Source: Pseudomonadota bacterium
Lineage (GTDB): Bacteria; Desulfobacterota; Binatia; Binatales; Binataceae
DNA: 54,581 nt
Assembly (NCBI GenBank): GCA_021324455.1
Contig: JAJPJA010000132.1
Span: 1-54,581, forward strand
Direction of reading: 5' to 3'
How positions within the stretch are numbered: the stretch's first letter is position 1; the number at the start of each line of letters is the position of its first letter. Positions 31,739 to 42,229 of this stretch are shown here, piece by piece. The notes below the pieces were generated by a model. That model made no database searches. It was not told where the DNA came from and saw only the letters and a program-made list of their open reading frames with translations. The translations under genes were made by a program, and so were the position numbers.

Positions 31739-34700
31739 ATGGCGGCCATGACCTTATCCGCCCAACGCTCTGAGACCGGCGCGCCGTACACCGCGGCCCA
31801 TCGGCGTTTGCTCGATCGTCTCCCCCAGCCGGCATTGCTGGCCGACCAGCACGGAATTATCGTCGCGCTGAACCGGCCCGGATTGGAGTTGGTTGAAGCG
31901 TCGGTCGAGAGCGACGTCACCGGACGGGAAATTTTCACCCTGCTCGCAAACCCCGTACAAGGCGAGGCCGCGGCAGCCTCAGGCCGTCTGCCCGGCGAGT
32001 CGATGGTCAATTCGTCCCGCTTCGAAATGGTCACGCTCAAGGGCCATCGCCGCACCATCGAAGTTCTTGCGGTCCCGTTGTTAACGTCGCCCGCGGGCGA
32101 GTTCAAGCTGATACTGGGCCTGGCGCGCGACGTGACCGATGAGATACGCGCCCGGCGTGAGCAGGCGCTGCTGGCGGCGATCGTCGAGTCCAGCGAAGAT
32201 GCCATCGTCAGTCTTTCTCCCGACCTGCGCATCATGAGCTGGAACAAAGGCGCCGAAAAACTCCTGGGCTACACCGCGCACGAGGCGATCGGCGCTTCCA
32301 CCACCATCTACATGCCGCCGGAGATGCGCCAATGGGGCGAGGCCTTTCTTAAGGACCTGATGGGCAAGCTCGATCGGGTGCACAGCTTCGAAGTGCCATG
32401 TTTGAGAAAAGACGGCAGCCGCGTGGAGGTGTGGACCGTATGCTGCGGCATTCGCGACGCCAACGGCCGTCTGCTCGGGATGTCCGCGATGCATCGCGAT
32501 ATGACCGAGCGCAAACGCGCCGAGCAGGCGCGCGATTTACTGGCCGCGATAGTGGAATGCTCCGACGACGGCATCGTCAGCACCGGCGCCGACGGCCGCA
32601 TCACCGCCTGGAATCGCGGCGCGGAAAAATTGTTCGGCTACAGCGCGGCCGAAGCGATCGGAAAACCCTTCACCATAACCGTGCCGCCCGACATGCGTGA
32701 AATCGCCGGCGCCATGGTGCGGGAGTTGTACGAACATCCCGACCGCCCCAACCGCGTCGAAGTACCCTGCCAGCGCAAGGACGGCAGTCTGGTCGATGTT
32801 TCGCTGGTGGCCTTTGCCGTGCGCGATCACAGCGGCAAGGTGCTGGGAGCCTCCGCGGTCCATCGCGATATCAGCGAGCGGCGCCGCGCCCAACGCGAAC
32901 AGGCGATGCTCGCCGCGATTGTTGAATCCTCCCAGGACGCCATCATTTCCGAGGGCCCCGATCTCACGATTCGCAGCTGGAACGCCGGCGCCGAGCGGCT
33001 CTATGGGTACTCGGCGCACGAAGCGGTGGGCAGGCCGCTGACGATGCTGGCGCCGCCCGATCGGGTCGAGGAACTCAAACAGATCATCCAACGCGCGCTC
33101 AAGGGCGAGGTCATTCGCGAATACGAAACGCTGCGGCGCCATAAGGACGGCCGCCTGATTGAGGTTTCGTTGAGTGAAGCCCCGGTGCGCGAGGCCAACG
33201 GACGCATCGCCGGCGTCGGCGCAATCGAGCGCGATATCAGCGAGCGCGTGCGCGCGCGCAAGCTGGAAGCGCAGATGGCGGCGATCGTCAAATCCTCCAC
33301 CGACGCCATCTACAGCCTGGGCCCGGGGCACATCATCCAGACCTGGAACGCCGGCGCCGAGCGCATGTTCGGCTATACCGCCGAAGAGGTTATCGGCCGC
33401 CGTTCTCCGACCATGCTCCCCGATTGCCATGAGCAGCTCGATGAAATGCTGCGCCGGGTCATGGATTACGGAGAGACGGTCCAGTTCGAATCCAAACGCC
33501 GGCGCAAGGACGGCGTCATTCTCGACGTATCGGTCACCGCCTCTCCGATCTACGACAATTCCGGCATGGTCGGCGGCCTGGCCGTGATCACCCGCGACAT
33601 CAGCGAAAGCAAACGCTACGAGCGCGAATTGCTGCGGACCCAGACTGAGCTGCGCGCGCGGATGCGCCAGCAAGCGGCGCTGGCGCGGCTGAGCCGCCGC
33701 GCGCTGACCAGAATCGAACCGGGGACGTTGATGGCGGAGGCGGCCGCGCTCATTGCGCAAACGCTGTCGGCCCAGGCATGCGCAATTGCGGAACTGACGC
33801 CGGACGGCAAATCGTTGGTGCGGCGCGATATCGCGGACCGCGGCACACCGGTTGAGCTCCACGCCGACCCTTACGCCGAGTATATATTGCGCGCCGGCGA
33901 GCCGGTGGTGGTCCGCAACTTCGCCGCCGAGCCTCGCTTCCAACGCGGCCACCTGCTGGCCGGTCCCGAGGCGGTGAGCGGCCTGGGCGTTGTCATACCG
34001 GACAGCAAGCAGCCTTTCGGGGTGGTGGCGGTGCAGTGCGCGCAGGCGCGCGAGTTCAGCCGCGACGACGTCAATTTCGTGCAGTCGGTCGCGTTCGTGC
34101 TGGGGCAGGTGCTGGAACGCCGGGCCGCCGAAGAGCAACTCAGGGAAGCGCGCGACCAGGCGCTGCAGTCGGTGCGAGCCAAGACCGCGTTTCTGGCCAA
34201 CATGAGCCATGAGATCCGCACTCCGCTCAATTCCATCGTCGGGTTGTCGGCGCTGCTGCTGGAAACGGACCTGTCGCCCGAACAGCGCGACTTCGCCCAG
34301 ACCATCCGCCTCAGCAGCGACGTGCTGTTGGAGACCATCAACAACGTGCTGGACTTCTCCAAAATATCCAGCGGGAAAGTGGCTCTGGAAAATACCGAAT
34401 TCGATCCGCGCGTGGTGTTTCAAAGCGCGGCGGATCTGCTGGCCGATGCCGCGCGCAAGAAGAATCTCGAACTGGCCGTCCATCTGGCCGACGATCTTCC
34501 AACCGTACTGCGCGGCGATCCGGGCCGCCTGCGCCAGGTGATCGTCAATCTGATCGGCAACGCGATCAAGTTCACCGCCGCCGGCGAAGTGGTGCTGAGA
34601 GTCAGCCTGGAAAGCGCCGCGGATACCTCCGTGAGGTTGCGTTTCGAAGTGACCGATACCGGTATAGGCATCGCCGAGGATGCGCAGCGGCGCCTCTTTC

Positions 34701-35743
34701 AGCCCTTCCATCAGGCCGACGCCTCCACCACCCGGCGCTTTGGCGGCAGCGGCCTTGGGCTCGCGATCAGCGCGCAAATCGTCGAGCTGATGGGCGGGAA
34801 AATCGGCGTCAGCAGCCAACCCGGCAAGGGTTCCACGTTCTGGTTCACGGCCAGCCTGGAAAAGGCGGCGCTCGGCGCCGACGCCCCCGCCAAATCGGTC
34901 GATCTCGCCGGCGTTCGTGTCCTGATTGTTGACGACAACGCCACCAACCGCAAACTCCTGCGGCTGCAGCTTCAAGCGCAAGGAATGCGCGTGGACGCGG
35001 CCGCCGGCGGCGCCGAGGCCCTGGCGGCGATGCTCAGAGAGGCGGATGTCGATCCCTATCGGATCGCCTTGGTGGATTGGCAGATGCCCGGGATGGATGG
35101 GCTCGAGTTGGCCGCCAGGATCAAAGCCGCTCCCGGCCTGGCGAAGATTCGGCTGGTCATGATGTCATCCGCCGGCCCCGCGCCCGGCAATGATCCGCGA
35201 GGGAAACTGTTCGATGGCTGGCTGACAAAGCCGGTGAAAGCCGCCGAGCTGTCGCAACGCCTGGCTGCCTTATGCCATCCGGCGCAAGCCGCGGCCCCTC
35301 AGCCGCCGGTTGCGCCTGCGCCCTCCAAAAGCATCACTACTGCGCCGGCAGGTAAGGCGCGCATTCTGATGGCCGAGGACAATCCGGTTAACCAGAAAGT
35401 TGCGACGATTCAGCTCAAACGCCTGGGCTACACGGTCGACGTGGTCGGCAACGGCCGCGAAGCGTTGGAGGCGATCAAACGCACCCGCTACGACCTCGTT
35501 CTGATGGATTGCCAGATGCCGGAAATGGACGGCTACGAGGCGACCGGGGAGATTCGAAAATATCAAGCCGGCTCTCCCGACCATACGCCGGTAATCGCGC
35601 TTACCGCGTTTGGTTTGTCCGGCGATCGCGAGAAATGCCTGGAAGCGGGCATGGACGACTACCTGGCCAAGCCGATCAGGATCGAGCAGCTCAAGGAGAT
35701 GCTGGATCGATGGCTGGCGCGGGCCGCCGCCGACAGCTGTTGA
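31739..35743 (+). CDS. Hybrid sensor histidine kinase with five PAS domains, GAF, kinase and two receiver domains
   Basis: A 1334-residue soluble kinase (no transmembrane segment). A divergent PAS (about 20-130) is followed by four PAS repeats starting near residues 145, 267, 390 and 512, each opening with [LM]AAIV[EK][SC]S...[DG]AI and spaced by ~122 residues. A GAF domain spans ~660-790. The dimerisation/phosphoacceptor motif [12 protein letters not shown] places the phosphorylated His at 824; the ATPase has [18 protein letters not shown] and GSGLGLAIS. Receiver 1 has Asp1113 ([11 protein letters not shown]), receiver 2 Asp1257 ([11 protein letters not shown]). No HPt domain follows. Output partner unknown. 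It starts 127 bases after the barrel gene. Confidence 0.95.
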   Translation: MAAMTLSAQRSETGAPYTAAHRRLLDRLPQPALLADQHGIIVALNRPGLELVEASVESDVTGREIFTLLANPVQGEAAAASGRLPGESMVNSSRFEMVTLKGHRRTIEVLAVPLLTSPAGEFKLILGLARDVTDEIRARREQALLAAIVESSEDAIVSLSPDLRIMSWNKGAEKLLGYTAHEAIGASTTIYMPPEMRQWGEAFLKDLMGKLDRVHSFEVPCLRKDGSRVEVWTVCCGIRDANGRLLGMSAMHRDMTERKRAEQARDLLAAIVECSDDGIVSTGADGRITAWNRGAEKLFGYSAAEAIGKPFTITVPPDMREIAGAMVRELYEHPDRPNRVEVPCQRKDGSLVDVSLVAFAVRDHSGKVLGASAVHRDISERRRAQREQAMLAAIVESSQDAIISEGPDLTIRSWNAGAERLYGYSAHEAVGRPLTMLAPPDRVEELKQIIQRALKGEVIREYETLRRHKDGRLIEVSLSEAPVREANGRIAGVGAIERDISERVRARKLEAQMAAIVKSSTDAIYSLGPGHIIQTWNAGAERMFGYTAEEVIGRRSPTMLPDCHEQLDEMLRRVMDYGETVQFESKRRRKDGVILDVSVTASPIYDNSGMVGGLAVITRDISESKRYERELLRTQTELRARMRQQAALARLSRRALTRIEPGTLMAEAAALIAQTLSAQACAIAELTPDGKSLVRRDIADRGTPVELHADPYAEYILRAGEPVVVRNFAAEPRFQRGHLLAGPEAVSGLGVVIPDSKQPFGVVAVQCAQAREFSRDDVNFVQSVAFVLGQVLERRAAEEQLREARDQALQSVRAKTAFLANMSHEIRTPLNSIVGLSALLLETDLSPEQRDFAQTIRLSSDVLLETINNVLDFSKISSGKVALENTEFDPRVVFQSAADLLADAARKKNLELAVHLADDLPTVLRGDPGRLRQVIVNLIGNAIKFTAAGEVVLRVSLESAADTSVRLRFEVTDTGIGIAEDAQRRLFQPFHQADASTTRRFGGSGLGLAISAQIVELMGGKIGVSSQPGKGSTFWFTASLEKAALGADAPAKSVDLAGVRVLIVDDNATNRKLLRLQLQAQGMRVDAAAGGAEALAAMLREADVDPYRIALVDWQMPGMDGLELAARIKAAPGLAKIRLVMMSSAGPAPGNDPRGKLFDGWLTKPVKAAELSQRLAALCHPAQAAAPQPPVAPAPSKSITTAPAGKARILMAEDNPVNQKVATIQLKRLGYTVDVVGNGREALEAIKRTRYDLVLMDCQMPEMDGYEATGEIRKYQAGSPDHTPVIALTAFGLSGDREKCLEAGMDDYLAKPIRIEQLKEMLDRWLARAAADSC

Positions 35744-35768
35744 TCCGTCGTTGCCGCGCCGCGGGCGG

Positions 35769-36851
35769 CTAGCCGAGGGCCTGTTCGACCGCGGCGAACA
35801 CCGCGGCCGGAGTCACCTCGCGCAGGCATTGATTGCTCCCGTAGCGGCATCGCGCACGCCGGCACGGCTGGCAATGCAGCGCCGGATGGGCGCTGAGCAG
35901 TTGCATATCGGGGCTGCCGCGAGGGCCGGTTCTGCATGGCGGCGTGGGTCCGTAAATGCCGACCAGATGGGGGCAGCGGGCGGCGCCGGCCGCGTGCAGC
36001 GGCGCGCTATCCGGACCAATCACCATCGACGCTCTTTCGATTACAGCATACAGCTCCGGCAGCGTGGTCTTTCCGGCGAGATTCACGACCCGCGCGCGCG
36101 CCTCGCCTGCGTGCGCGATGATTTGCGCGGCGAGCGCCGCGTCGGCGGCGGACCCAACCATCACCAGGTTGGCCGCCGTGCGGGTCAGGATCATTTCCAG
36201 CAGCGCGCGCCAATGCTCCAACGGCCATTGTTTGCTGGGCCATTGGGTACCCGGCGCCACGACCACCAGCGGCGCGCGCTCCACGACTCGATCCAGCCGC
36301 GCCGCGATACTCTCGCGCGCATGGGCCGGCGCCCGGGGCAGCGCCGGCTCACATCCGCCGACGTCGCATCCGAACGCGTGCGCCAGCGCCAGCATGTGCG
36401 CCGAGTGGGCGGCGCCGGAGGCGAAATACTCGCGCCGCGAGACGTACCTCTCGGTGTAGAAGAGATGGCTCAGCTCGCGCCGATGGTCGAATCCGATGCG
36501 CCGCTTGATGCCGGCCAGACAGGGAATCATCGCCGAGATCAGCAGTCCCTGCGCGTCGATCGCGGCGTCATAGCCGGCCGCCCTGATGTCTTCACAAAAG
36601 CCGCGCAGGCCGCGTATCGCCTGTGGAAGACGCGTCGGAATGCGCCAGCGATCGCGCGGACACGCATGGATATAGTCGATATCGGGATGGCCCTCGATGG
36701 CGCTCATCAAAGCGGCGTCGATCGCCCATCCGATTTTCGCCTGCGGGAACGAACGCCGGATGGCGGCGGGCAGCGCCAAGGTCTGGATGACGTCGCCCAA
36801 GGAACTGAGGCGGACAATCAGGATGCGTTCGCGCGCTGACACCGAAACCAC
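35769..36851 (-). CDS. Glycosyltransferase family 9 (LPS heptosyltransferase-like)
   Basis: A 360-residue GT-B enzyme. N-terminal ILIVRLSSLGDVIQTLALPAAIR and RRIGFDHRRELSHLFY; C-terminal donor domain VVVAPGTQWPSKQWP, VMVGSAADAALAAQII, NLAGKTTLPELYAVI and GPDSAPLHAAGAA (ADP-heptose binding). Such enzymes add heptose to the lipopolysaccharide inner core at the cytoplasmic face. Heptosyltransferase I and II cannot be distinguished with confidence. It follows a zinc-ribbon gene by 31 bases and converges with the kinase gene. Confidence 0.9.
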   Translation of the reverse strand: MVSVSARERILIVRLSSLGDVIQTLALPAAIRRSFPQAKIGWAIDAALMSAIEGHPDIDYIHACPRDRWRIPTRLPQAIRGLRGFCEDIRAAGYDAAIDAQGLLISAMIPCLAGIKRRIGFDHRRELSHLFYTERYVSRREYFASGAAHSAHMLALAHAFGCDVGGCEPALPRAPAHARESIAARLDRVVERAPLVVVAPGTQWPSKQWPLEHWRALLEMILTRTAANLVMVGSAADAALAAQIIAHAGEARARVVNLAGKTTLPELYAVIERASMVIGPDSAPLHAAGAARCPHLVGIYGPTPPCRTGPRGSPDMQLLSAHPALHCQPCRRARCRYGSNQCLREVTPAAVFAAVEQALG

Positions 36852-36882
36852 TTGAGCGCTCGCATAATCGGCCCGCGCGGCT

Positions 36883-37083
36883 TCAGGACAGGATGCGCCG
36901 CTCGCCGTCGGATTCCACCGTGGTGCCGCAGGTCGAGGCGCATTGCGGACAAACGTACTCGTACTTGTCGCCTTCGGGCAGAATCAGCAGCAGGCGCTTG
37001 CGCACCGGCACCGCCACCTTGCACTTGGGGCAGGCCAGCAGCGTTGCTTCCATGCGCTTGAAAGCGGCTTGACGTTGAGCCAT
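36883..37083 (-). CDS. Small zinc-ribbon protein, 66 residues
   Basis: Contains CPKC (Cys18, Cys21) and CPQC (Cys45, Cys48) spaced 24 residues apart with a beta hairpin between, plus an extra Cys52 (STCGTTV). A zinc-ribbon fold is likely; no transmembrane helix. It begins at ATG 37083, or at internal ATG 37053. It lies directly upstream of the heptosyltransferase gene on the same strand. No recognised family. Confidence 0.7.
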   Translation of the reverse strand: MAQRQAAFKRMEATLLACPKCKVAVPVRKRLLLILPEGDKYEYVCPQCASTCGTTVESDGERRILS

Positions 37084-37195
37084 GCGGAAAAATTAACCAT
37101 CAAACCGCCCCACGCGCAACCGGCGGGCTCAGCTCAGGTCCTTGCGCCGCGTTGTCTTGGGCCATCCCGCTCGCGTAAGATTGGTGTTTGCTTCG

Positions 37196-38512
37196 ATGCC
37201 AAAGGTTGAAAACAGGGGGCAGCCGCTGGTCTATCTGGAGACCTACGGCTGCCAGATGAATATCGCCGATTCCGAGCTGATTGGCGGGATTTTGCGCCGC
37301 GCCGGATACGGCGACGCCGCCCGGCCCGAGGACGCCGACGTTATCCTGATCAACACCTGCGCCATCCGCGAACACGCTGAGGAACGCGTGCTGGGCCGTT
37401 TAACGGATCTGGCCCGCCTCAAGCGTCGCCGGCCCGGCCTGCGCCTGGGGCTGCTCGGATGCATGGCGCAGCACAACCGCGCACATTTGACGCAACGGGC
37501 GCCCTACCTTGACCTGGTGGCGGGGCCGGACAGCTACCGGCGTCTGCCCGAATTCCTGGGCCGCGGCGGCTTCGATCCGATCGTCGATGTGCGGCTGGAT
37601 CGCAATGAAACCTACGCGGGTCTGGCCTCGGCCCATGAGCCGGGGCCCCGCGCCTATGTCACCGTGATGCGCGGATGCGATCGGTTCTGCACGTTTTGCG
37701 TGGTGCCCTACGTCCGCGGACGCGAACGCAGCGTCGCGCCCGAGGCGGTGCTGGAGCAATGCCGCGAGCTGGCCGGCCGCGGCGTCAAAGAGGTTGTCCT
37801 GCTGGGGCAGACCGTCAACGCCTATCGCGCCGGCGAAGTTGATTTCGGCCGGCTGCTCAGGATGATCGCACAGATAGATGGCATCGAGCGCATCCGCTTC
37901 ACCTCGCCGCATCCGTGCGACATGAGCGATGCGGTGATCGAAGCGATGGCGACGGAGCCCAAGGTGCAGCCGTATCTGCATCTGCCGGTGCAGTCGGGTT
38001 CGGATCGGATGCTGGCCGCGATGGAGCGCGGCTACAGCGTTGCCGAATACCTGGATTTGGTGAATCGGCTGCGCCGCGCGGTCCCGCAGCTGGCCCTTTC
38101 CACCGATATTATCGTGGGATTCCATGGCGAGGAGCCGGACGATTTCGCCGCGACGTTGGGGCTGATGCGCGAGGTCGGTTTCGACGCGGCTTTTACCTTC
38201 AAGTATTCAGTCCGCGAACATACGCGCGCGTTCAAGTTGGGCGATACGGTAAGCGAGGAGGAAAAGGCGCGCCGCCTCTCGGCCCTGATCGAACTGCAGG
38301 AATCGATCGCCGCGGCGCGCAATCAGGCCGAGATCGGCCGCATACGCGAGGTGCTGGTCGAAGGTCCGGCCCGCCGCGGCGCCGGAATGCTCAGCGGCAA
38401 GACGCCGCAATTCAAAACCGCGGCGTTCCCGGCGCGGGCTAATCCCGGCGATCTGATTGCCGTTCGAATCGTCGCCGCCACCAGCCACTCGCTGACCGCG
38501 GTCCCGGCCTGA
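37196..38512 (+). CDS. miaB: tRNA-2-methylthio-N6-dimethylallyladenosine synthase
   Basis: A 438-residue radical SAM methylthiotransferase acting on A37 of tRNAs. N-terminal UPF0004 domain Cys residues in YGCQMN, NTCAIRE and GCMAQHN bind the auxiliary [4Fe-4S] cluster; the radical SAM cluster motif is CDRFCTFC. HLPVQSGSDRMLAAMERGYS and the C-terminal TRAM domain are present. The ATG at 37196 (MPKVENRG) begins just before the conserved strand; an extension to 37142 is less likely. It is divergent from the zinc-ribbon gene. Confidence 0.94.
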   Translation: MPKVENRGQPLVYLETYGCQMNIADSELIGGILRRAGYGDAARPEDADVILINTCAIREHAEERVLGRLTDLARLKRRRPGLRLGLLGCMAQHNRAHLTQRAPYLDLVAGPDSYRRLPEFLGRGGFDPIVDVRLDRNETYAGLASAHEPGPRAYVTVMRGCDRFCTFCVVPYVRGRERSVAPEAVLEQCRELAGRGVKEVVLLGQTVNAYRAGEVDFGRLLRMIAQIDGIERIRFTSPHPCDMSDAVIEAMATEPKVQPYLHLPVQSGSDRMLAAMERGYSVAEYLDLVNRLRRAVPQLALSTDIIVGFHGEEPDDFAATLGLMREVGFDAAFTFKYSVREHTRAFKLGDTVSEEEKARRLSALIELQESIAAARNQAEIGRIREVLVEGPARRGAGMLSGKTPQFKTAAFPARANPGDLIAVRIVAATSHSLTAVPA

Positions 38513-38652
38513 AACGCGGCGCGCTTTTCCGGCCTGTGAACCGCTCAACTCCAATGTAGAGATTCGCCCTTGACAGCGGGCAGGAGCGCCCGCACCACTG
38601 CCGCAAGGCTAAAAAGGTGAGTGATCGGCGAATCGGTTCCGACCGGTCCGGG

Positions 38653-39258
38653 TCAGCGGCGCGGGCGTCTGCGCGGAGATTCGTCGTTGGGCTGGCGGCC
38701 GCTTTTAGCCGGCGTTGACTCTGGTTCGGCGCCGGGCGGCGAGTCCATGCGGTCGCGCAAAGCCCGCAGCTCCACTTCCAATCCCGCCAATGTCGCGGCG
38801 TGGGCGGCTTCCCTCTCCGCCAGCGCGTTGCGCAATTCCTGGCGCAACGTGCTGAGTTCCGCCTGCAACCGATCGATTTCGGCGCGGTCGCTCTTTTGAG
38901 CCAGCACAGCGTTGAATTCTTTGCGCAGCGCGGCAATCTCGTCGCGCAGTCGATCGAAGCGTGCGGATAGGGCGTCTTCGGATTCGCGCCGCTGAACGGC
39001 GGCGGCGCGCAACTCGGCCCGTATCTGCTCGATCTCCATCGTCAGGGCGTCAACCTCGGCGGCGCCGGGCCGCTGCCGGCCAAGGGCGGCGAGCAAGGCG
39101 CCGGCCGGCAGCGACGCCGCGCGCCACCACAGCTGCATCTCCGCGGCGGATATGTCGGCGATGGTGCCGAACGCGCGCATCATCGCAAGGGGAAACCTGA
39201 AAGCCAGCGCCTCGCACATTTTCAGCGTTTGCGCCGCCGTGCCGTTTTGGTGATCCAC
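38653..39258 (-). CDS. Coiled-coil protein of unknown function
   Basis: About 201 residues. N-terminal third contains a moderately hydrophobic, helix-rich region (LKMCEALAFRFPLAMMRAFGTIADISAAEMQ); residues ~75-175 are a long coiled coil (IEQIRAELRAAAVQRRES, LQAELSTLRQELRNALAE); the tail is Pro/Arg-rich and ends in RRRPRR. The GTG at 39258 has AGAGGG six bases upstream, which favours it over the in-frame codon at 39300. A phasin-like or structural role is conceivable, but no family is recognised. Confidence 0.62.
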   Translation of the reverse strand: MDHQNGTAAQTLKMCEALAFRFPLAMMRAFGTIADISAAEMQLWWRAASLPAGALLAALGRQRPGAAEVDALTMEIEQIRAELRAAAVQRRESEDALSARFDRLRDEIAALRKEFNAVLAQKSDRAEIDRLQAELSTLRQELRNALAEREAAHAATLAGLEVELRALRDRMDSPPGAEPESTPAKSGRQPNDESPRRRPRR

Positions 39259-39426
39259 TGCGATCCCTCTCTGCGCAAAAATCGCCCGCCAGGCGGGCAT
39301 TGCTCAAGACTATTTGGCGTGCCGGGCGAGGTCAAAGGACAACCGACCAGGCGCGCCGCTATGCACAGCCGGACTGGTTCACGCGGCCTCTTGACGCGCA
39401 TGCGGGTTTCGGCGATATTCAACCTC

Positions 39427-39810
39427 ATGGTTGAATATCGCGCCGCCGCGCTCGACCGCACCCTGGCCGCGCTGGCCGATCCGACGCGCCGCGCAATCCT
39501 GCAGCGCCTTAAGCGCGGCGCGGCAAAGGTGACCGAACTGGCCGCGCCGTTCGACATCTCGCTCAACGCCGTCTCCAAGCATCTGCGCGTGCTGGAGAGG
39601 GCCGGGCTGATGCGCCGCAGCGTGCGCGGACGCGATCACTACTGCGCGCTGGATGCGCGTCCGATGCGCGAGGCGGCGGAATGGATCGAGCATTACCGAG
39701 AGTTCTGGGAAGGGCGTCTCGACGCTTTGGAGCGGTTTCTGCTGCGTGAATCACGACCTCAACCGCCGGCGCGAAAGCCGGTGCAGCCGCAGAGGAGAAA
39801 GAAACGATGA
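39427..39810 (+). CDS. ArsR-family transcriptional regulator
   Basis: A 127-residue winged-helix repressor. LAALADPTRRAILQRLKRG and TELAAPFDISLNAVSKHLRVLERAGLM form the helix-turn-helix; the C-terminal region (REAAEWIEHYREFWEGRLDALERFL) is the family's usual companion helix. No metal-binding Cys cluster is visible. It overlaps the downstream AHSA1 gene by ATGA, a common pair in which the ArsR gene regulates its partner. The N-terminus begins MVEYRAAALDRTL at ATG 39427; earlier in-frame codons are unsupported. Confidence 0.88.
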   Translation: MVEYRAAALDRTLAALADPTRRAILQRLKRGAAKVTELAAPFDISLNAVSKHLRVLERAGLMRRSVRGRDHYCALDARPMREAAEWIEHYREFWEGRLDALERFLLRESRPQPPARKPVQPQRRKKR

Positions 39811-40280
39811 CTGGTCCAGGGGATGCTGCCAACCTGATGGTGAGAGTAAGCCGGACGCTGCCGGCGCCGCCCGAGCGCGTGTTTGCCGCGTGGACCGACC
39901 CGGACAGTTTCAAGCAATGGTTCGTGCCGGGCACGGTAACGGCGCTGGCGGTGGAAATCGACGCGCGTGCGGGCGGCCGCCTGCACATCAAAGCGCGCAA
40001 TGAAGAGGACGGGGAGTTCGAGATCAACGGCGTCTACCGCGAGGTCACGCCGCCGTCGCGATTGGTGTTCACCTGGGCGGCCAACACGCTGCGCAGGTTC
40101 GAAAGCCGGGTGACAGTGGAGTTTCGCGCCGTCGGAGCGCAGACCGAACTGACGATCACCGATGAGCGGCTGCCCGACGCGGAGATTGCCCGGCGGCGCC
40201 GGCAGGGCTGGGAGAAGATCGCCGAGGCGCTGGAACAGGTTCTGGGGCATTCCGGCGCCGCTGCGGCCGCCGATCGATGA
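39807..40280 (+). CDS. AHSA1/SRPBCC-domain protein
   Basis: A 157-residue START/SRPBCC-fold protein. VRVSRTLPAPPERVFAAWTDPDSFKQWF and the C-terminal QGWEKIAEALEQVL are family hallmarks. These proteins bind hydrophobic ligands in a deep cavity. It is the second gene of an ArsR pair that overlaps by four bases; ligand unknown. In E. coli and other bacteria similar pairs are poorly characterised. Confidence 0.88.
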   Translation: MTGPGDAANLMVRVSRTLPAPPERVFAAWTDPDSFKQWFVPGTVTALAVEIDARAGGRLHIKARNEEDGEFEINGVYREVTPPSRLVFTWAANTLRRFESRVTVEFRAVGAQTELTITDERLPDAEIARRRRQGWEKIAEALEQVLGHSGAAAAADR

Positions 40281-40407
40281 CGATGGCGGGCGGCGCCGCA
40301 CAGCCTGACGTGCTGTCGATCCTGGCTATCGTCGTTCGACTAAGGATTGACGGCGCCGGTCATCGAGGCTGGAAGGCGCCGCAGACCGACCAGGAAGGAG
40401 ATCGTCC

Positions 40408-41019
40408 ATGAAGCTCTACAACCATCCGCTGGCTCCCAATCCGCGCCGGGTGCGCGTATTCGCGGCCGAGAAGGGCATTGAACTGCAACTCGAAAACGTG
40501 GATTTGCTCGCCGGCCAGGCCCGCACGCCTCAGTTTCTGGCCAAAAATCCGTCCGGTGCGGTGCCGGTGCTGGAATTCGACGACGGCTCTTGCCTGTCGG
40601 AATCGGTTGCCATTTGCCGCTACCTGGAGGGGCTCAGGCCGGACCCCAACCTGCTCGGGCGCGAGCTGCGCGAACAGGTGGAAATCGAGATGTGGAACCG
40701 GCGGATGGAGTTCGAACTGATGGGAGCGGTGGGCGGCGCCGTGGTGAACACGCATCCGATGTTCAGCGGGTTCTTGCCGCAATTCCCCGAATATGGTGAA
40801 GCGCAGCGTGCGCGCGCATACGAACGGCTTCAGCGCATGGATCGCGAACTGCGCCAGCGGGAGTATATCGCGGGAGACCGCTTCACCATCGCCGACATTA
40901 CGGCGCTGGTCGCGATCGATATCGGCGGCGCGCTGGGCAATATCAAACCCGATCCCGGGCTGAAAAACCTGACGCGATGGCATCAGACGGTATCGGCCCG
41001 CCCCAGCGCCGCCGCGTGA
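40408..41019 (+). CDS. Glutathione S-transferase
   Basis: A 203-residue cytosolic GST. The N-terminal thioredoxin domain shows MKLYNHPLAPNPRRVRVFAAEKGI with NPSGAVPVLE (cis-Pro loop) and SESVAICRYLE; the C-terminal helical domain contains the capping motif FTIADITALVAIDI. Both GSH-side motifs are intact. AAGGAGA lies just before the ATG. It follows the AHSA1 gene by 127 bases; substrates unknown. Confidence 0.92.
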   Translation: MKLYNHPLAPNPRRVRVFAAEKGIELQLENVDLLAGQARTPQFLAKNPSGAVPVLEFDDGSCLSESVAICRYLEGLRPDPNLLGRELREQVEIEMWNRRMEFELMGAVGGAVVNTHPMFSGFLPQFPEYGEAQRARAYERLQRMDRELRQREYIAGDRFTIADITALVAIDIGGALGNIKPDPGLKNLTRWHQTVSARPSAAA

Positions 41020-41113
41020 TCGACCGCTGCCTGATCTGCCGCCTCCTCTACCGCATTCTTCCGCGGGAGAGGCCCAGGGTGAGCGTGCCTGCCGCGCTTA
41101 ACACGAGCAGAAG

Positions 41114-42199
41114 CTAGCCGGCGCGGCGGTGGGTGGCAGAGTCGAAGAAGTGGAGTGAGCGGCGCGGCGCATACAGCCATCGCGTGCGGCCCGGCTCGAC
41201 TGGCTGGTCGAGCAGCGCGGTGATTTCCTGGCCGGCAACCGTCGCGTACGCGAGAAAGCCGCCGCCCACAAATTCAACCCGGTTGAAACCGGCCTCAAAC
41301 GCGACCGCGTCGGGATTCGGGTTGTAGGTCAGGTCTTCGGGGCGGATGCCGAGGAGCACTTCGCCGCTCATCCCAAAGGGCATCGCCAATGCCAGCTTCT
41401 CGCCGATTTCCAGCGCTGGCTCGGCTGGTACGGATTGCTCCGGGGGCGCGGCGGAGGCCTTGGCCGGGCGGATGCGGCAGCGCAGGATATTCATCGGCGG
41501 CTGTCCGATGAAAGTCGCGACGAACAGATTGGCCGGCCGCTGATAGACTTCGGTCGGAGTGCCGATCTGCTCGATCGCGCCGGCGCGCATCACGGCGATG
41601 CGGTCCCCCAGGGTCAGGGCTTCGAGCTGATCGTGGGTGACATAGATGATGGTGCGGCCGGTACGGCGCTGGAAGTCCTTCAACTCCACGCGCAGACGCC
41701 CGCGCAGTTGCGCGTCGAGGCTGGAGAGCGGCTCGTCCATCAGGATTACGCGCGGTTCGCGGATCAGCGCGCGCGCCAGCGCCACCCGCTGGCGCTCACC
41801 GCCGGACAGTTCCGCGGGGCGCCGCGCGAGGTCGATTTGCAATGCGGCGAGCGCGGCGGCGTCGGCGACCCGGCGCTGAATCTCGGCTTTAGGTGTGCGG
41901 CGCAGGCGCAGCGGGAAAGCGATGTTGTCGAACGCGCTCATGTGCGGGTACAGCGCATGATTCTGAAACACCATCGCGATCAGGTCGCGGCGGTCGCCGC
42001 AGTTGCGGCCGCCGACGCGAATCTCGCCGCGCTCGGGATAATCCAGGCCGGCGATCAGCCGCAGCAGCGTGCTCTTGCCGCATCCCGAGGGTCCGACCAG
42101 CACGAACAGTTCGCCGGCCTCCACGCTCAGCGACACGCCGCGGACGCCGCCGCCCGACTTGAACTGCCGGCCCAGGTCGCGGATCTCCAGTTCAGCCAT
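41114..42199 (-). CDS. ABC transporter ATP-binding protein (MalK/UgpC/PotA type)
   Basis: A 361-residue importer ATPase. Walker A GPSGCGKST (residues 36-44), signature LSGGERQRVALARAL, Walker B VILMDEPLSSLDA and switch His (IIYVTHDQ). The C-terminal ~120 residues form the regulatory OB/TOBE domain (LLGIRPEDL). It is the last of three transporter genes on the same strand, 30 bases after a permease. The two permeases with EAA loops indicate a carbohydrate or polyamine-like importer; no solute-binding protein is seen nearby. Confidence 0.93.
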   Translation of the reverse strand: MAELEIRDLGRQFKSGGGVRGVSLSVEAGELFVLVGPSGCGKSTLLRLIAGLDYPERGEIRVGGRNCGDRRDLIAMVFQNHALYPHMSAFDNIAFPLRLRRTPKAEIQRRVADAAALAALQIDLARRPAELSGGERQRVALARALIREPRVILMDEPLSSLDAQLRGRLRVELKDFQRRTGRTIIYVTHDQLEALTLGDRIAVMRAGAIEQIGTPTEVYQRPANLFVATFIGQPPMNILRCRIRPAKASAAPPEQSVPAEPALEIGEKLALAMPFGMSGEVLLGIRPEDLTYNPNPDAVAFEAGFNRVEFVGGGFLAYATVAGQEITALLDQPVEPGRTRWLYAPRRSLHFFDSATHRRAG

Positions 42200-42229
42200 G
42201 TTAATAAACGCCGGTTAATTCGCGGGCGT

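Noticed and set aside
32537..34981. An 814-codon open frame on the reverse strand opposite the hybrid kinase
   Set aside because: It is the antisense shadow of a highly coding, GC-rich gene. The translation has no recognisable motif, while the forward frame has continuous PAS, kinase and receiver signatures.
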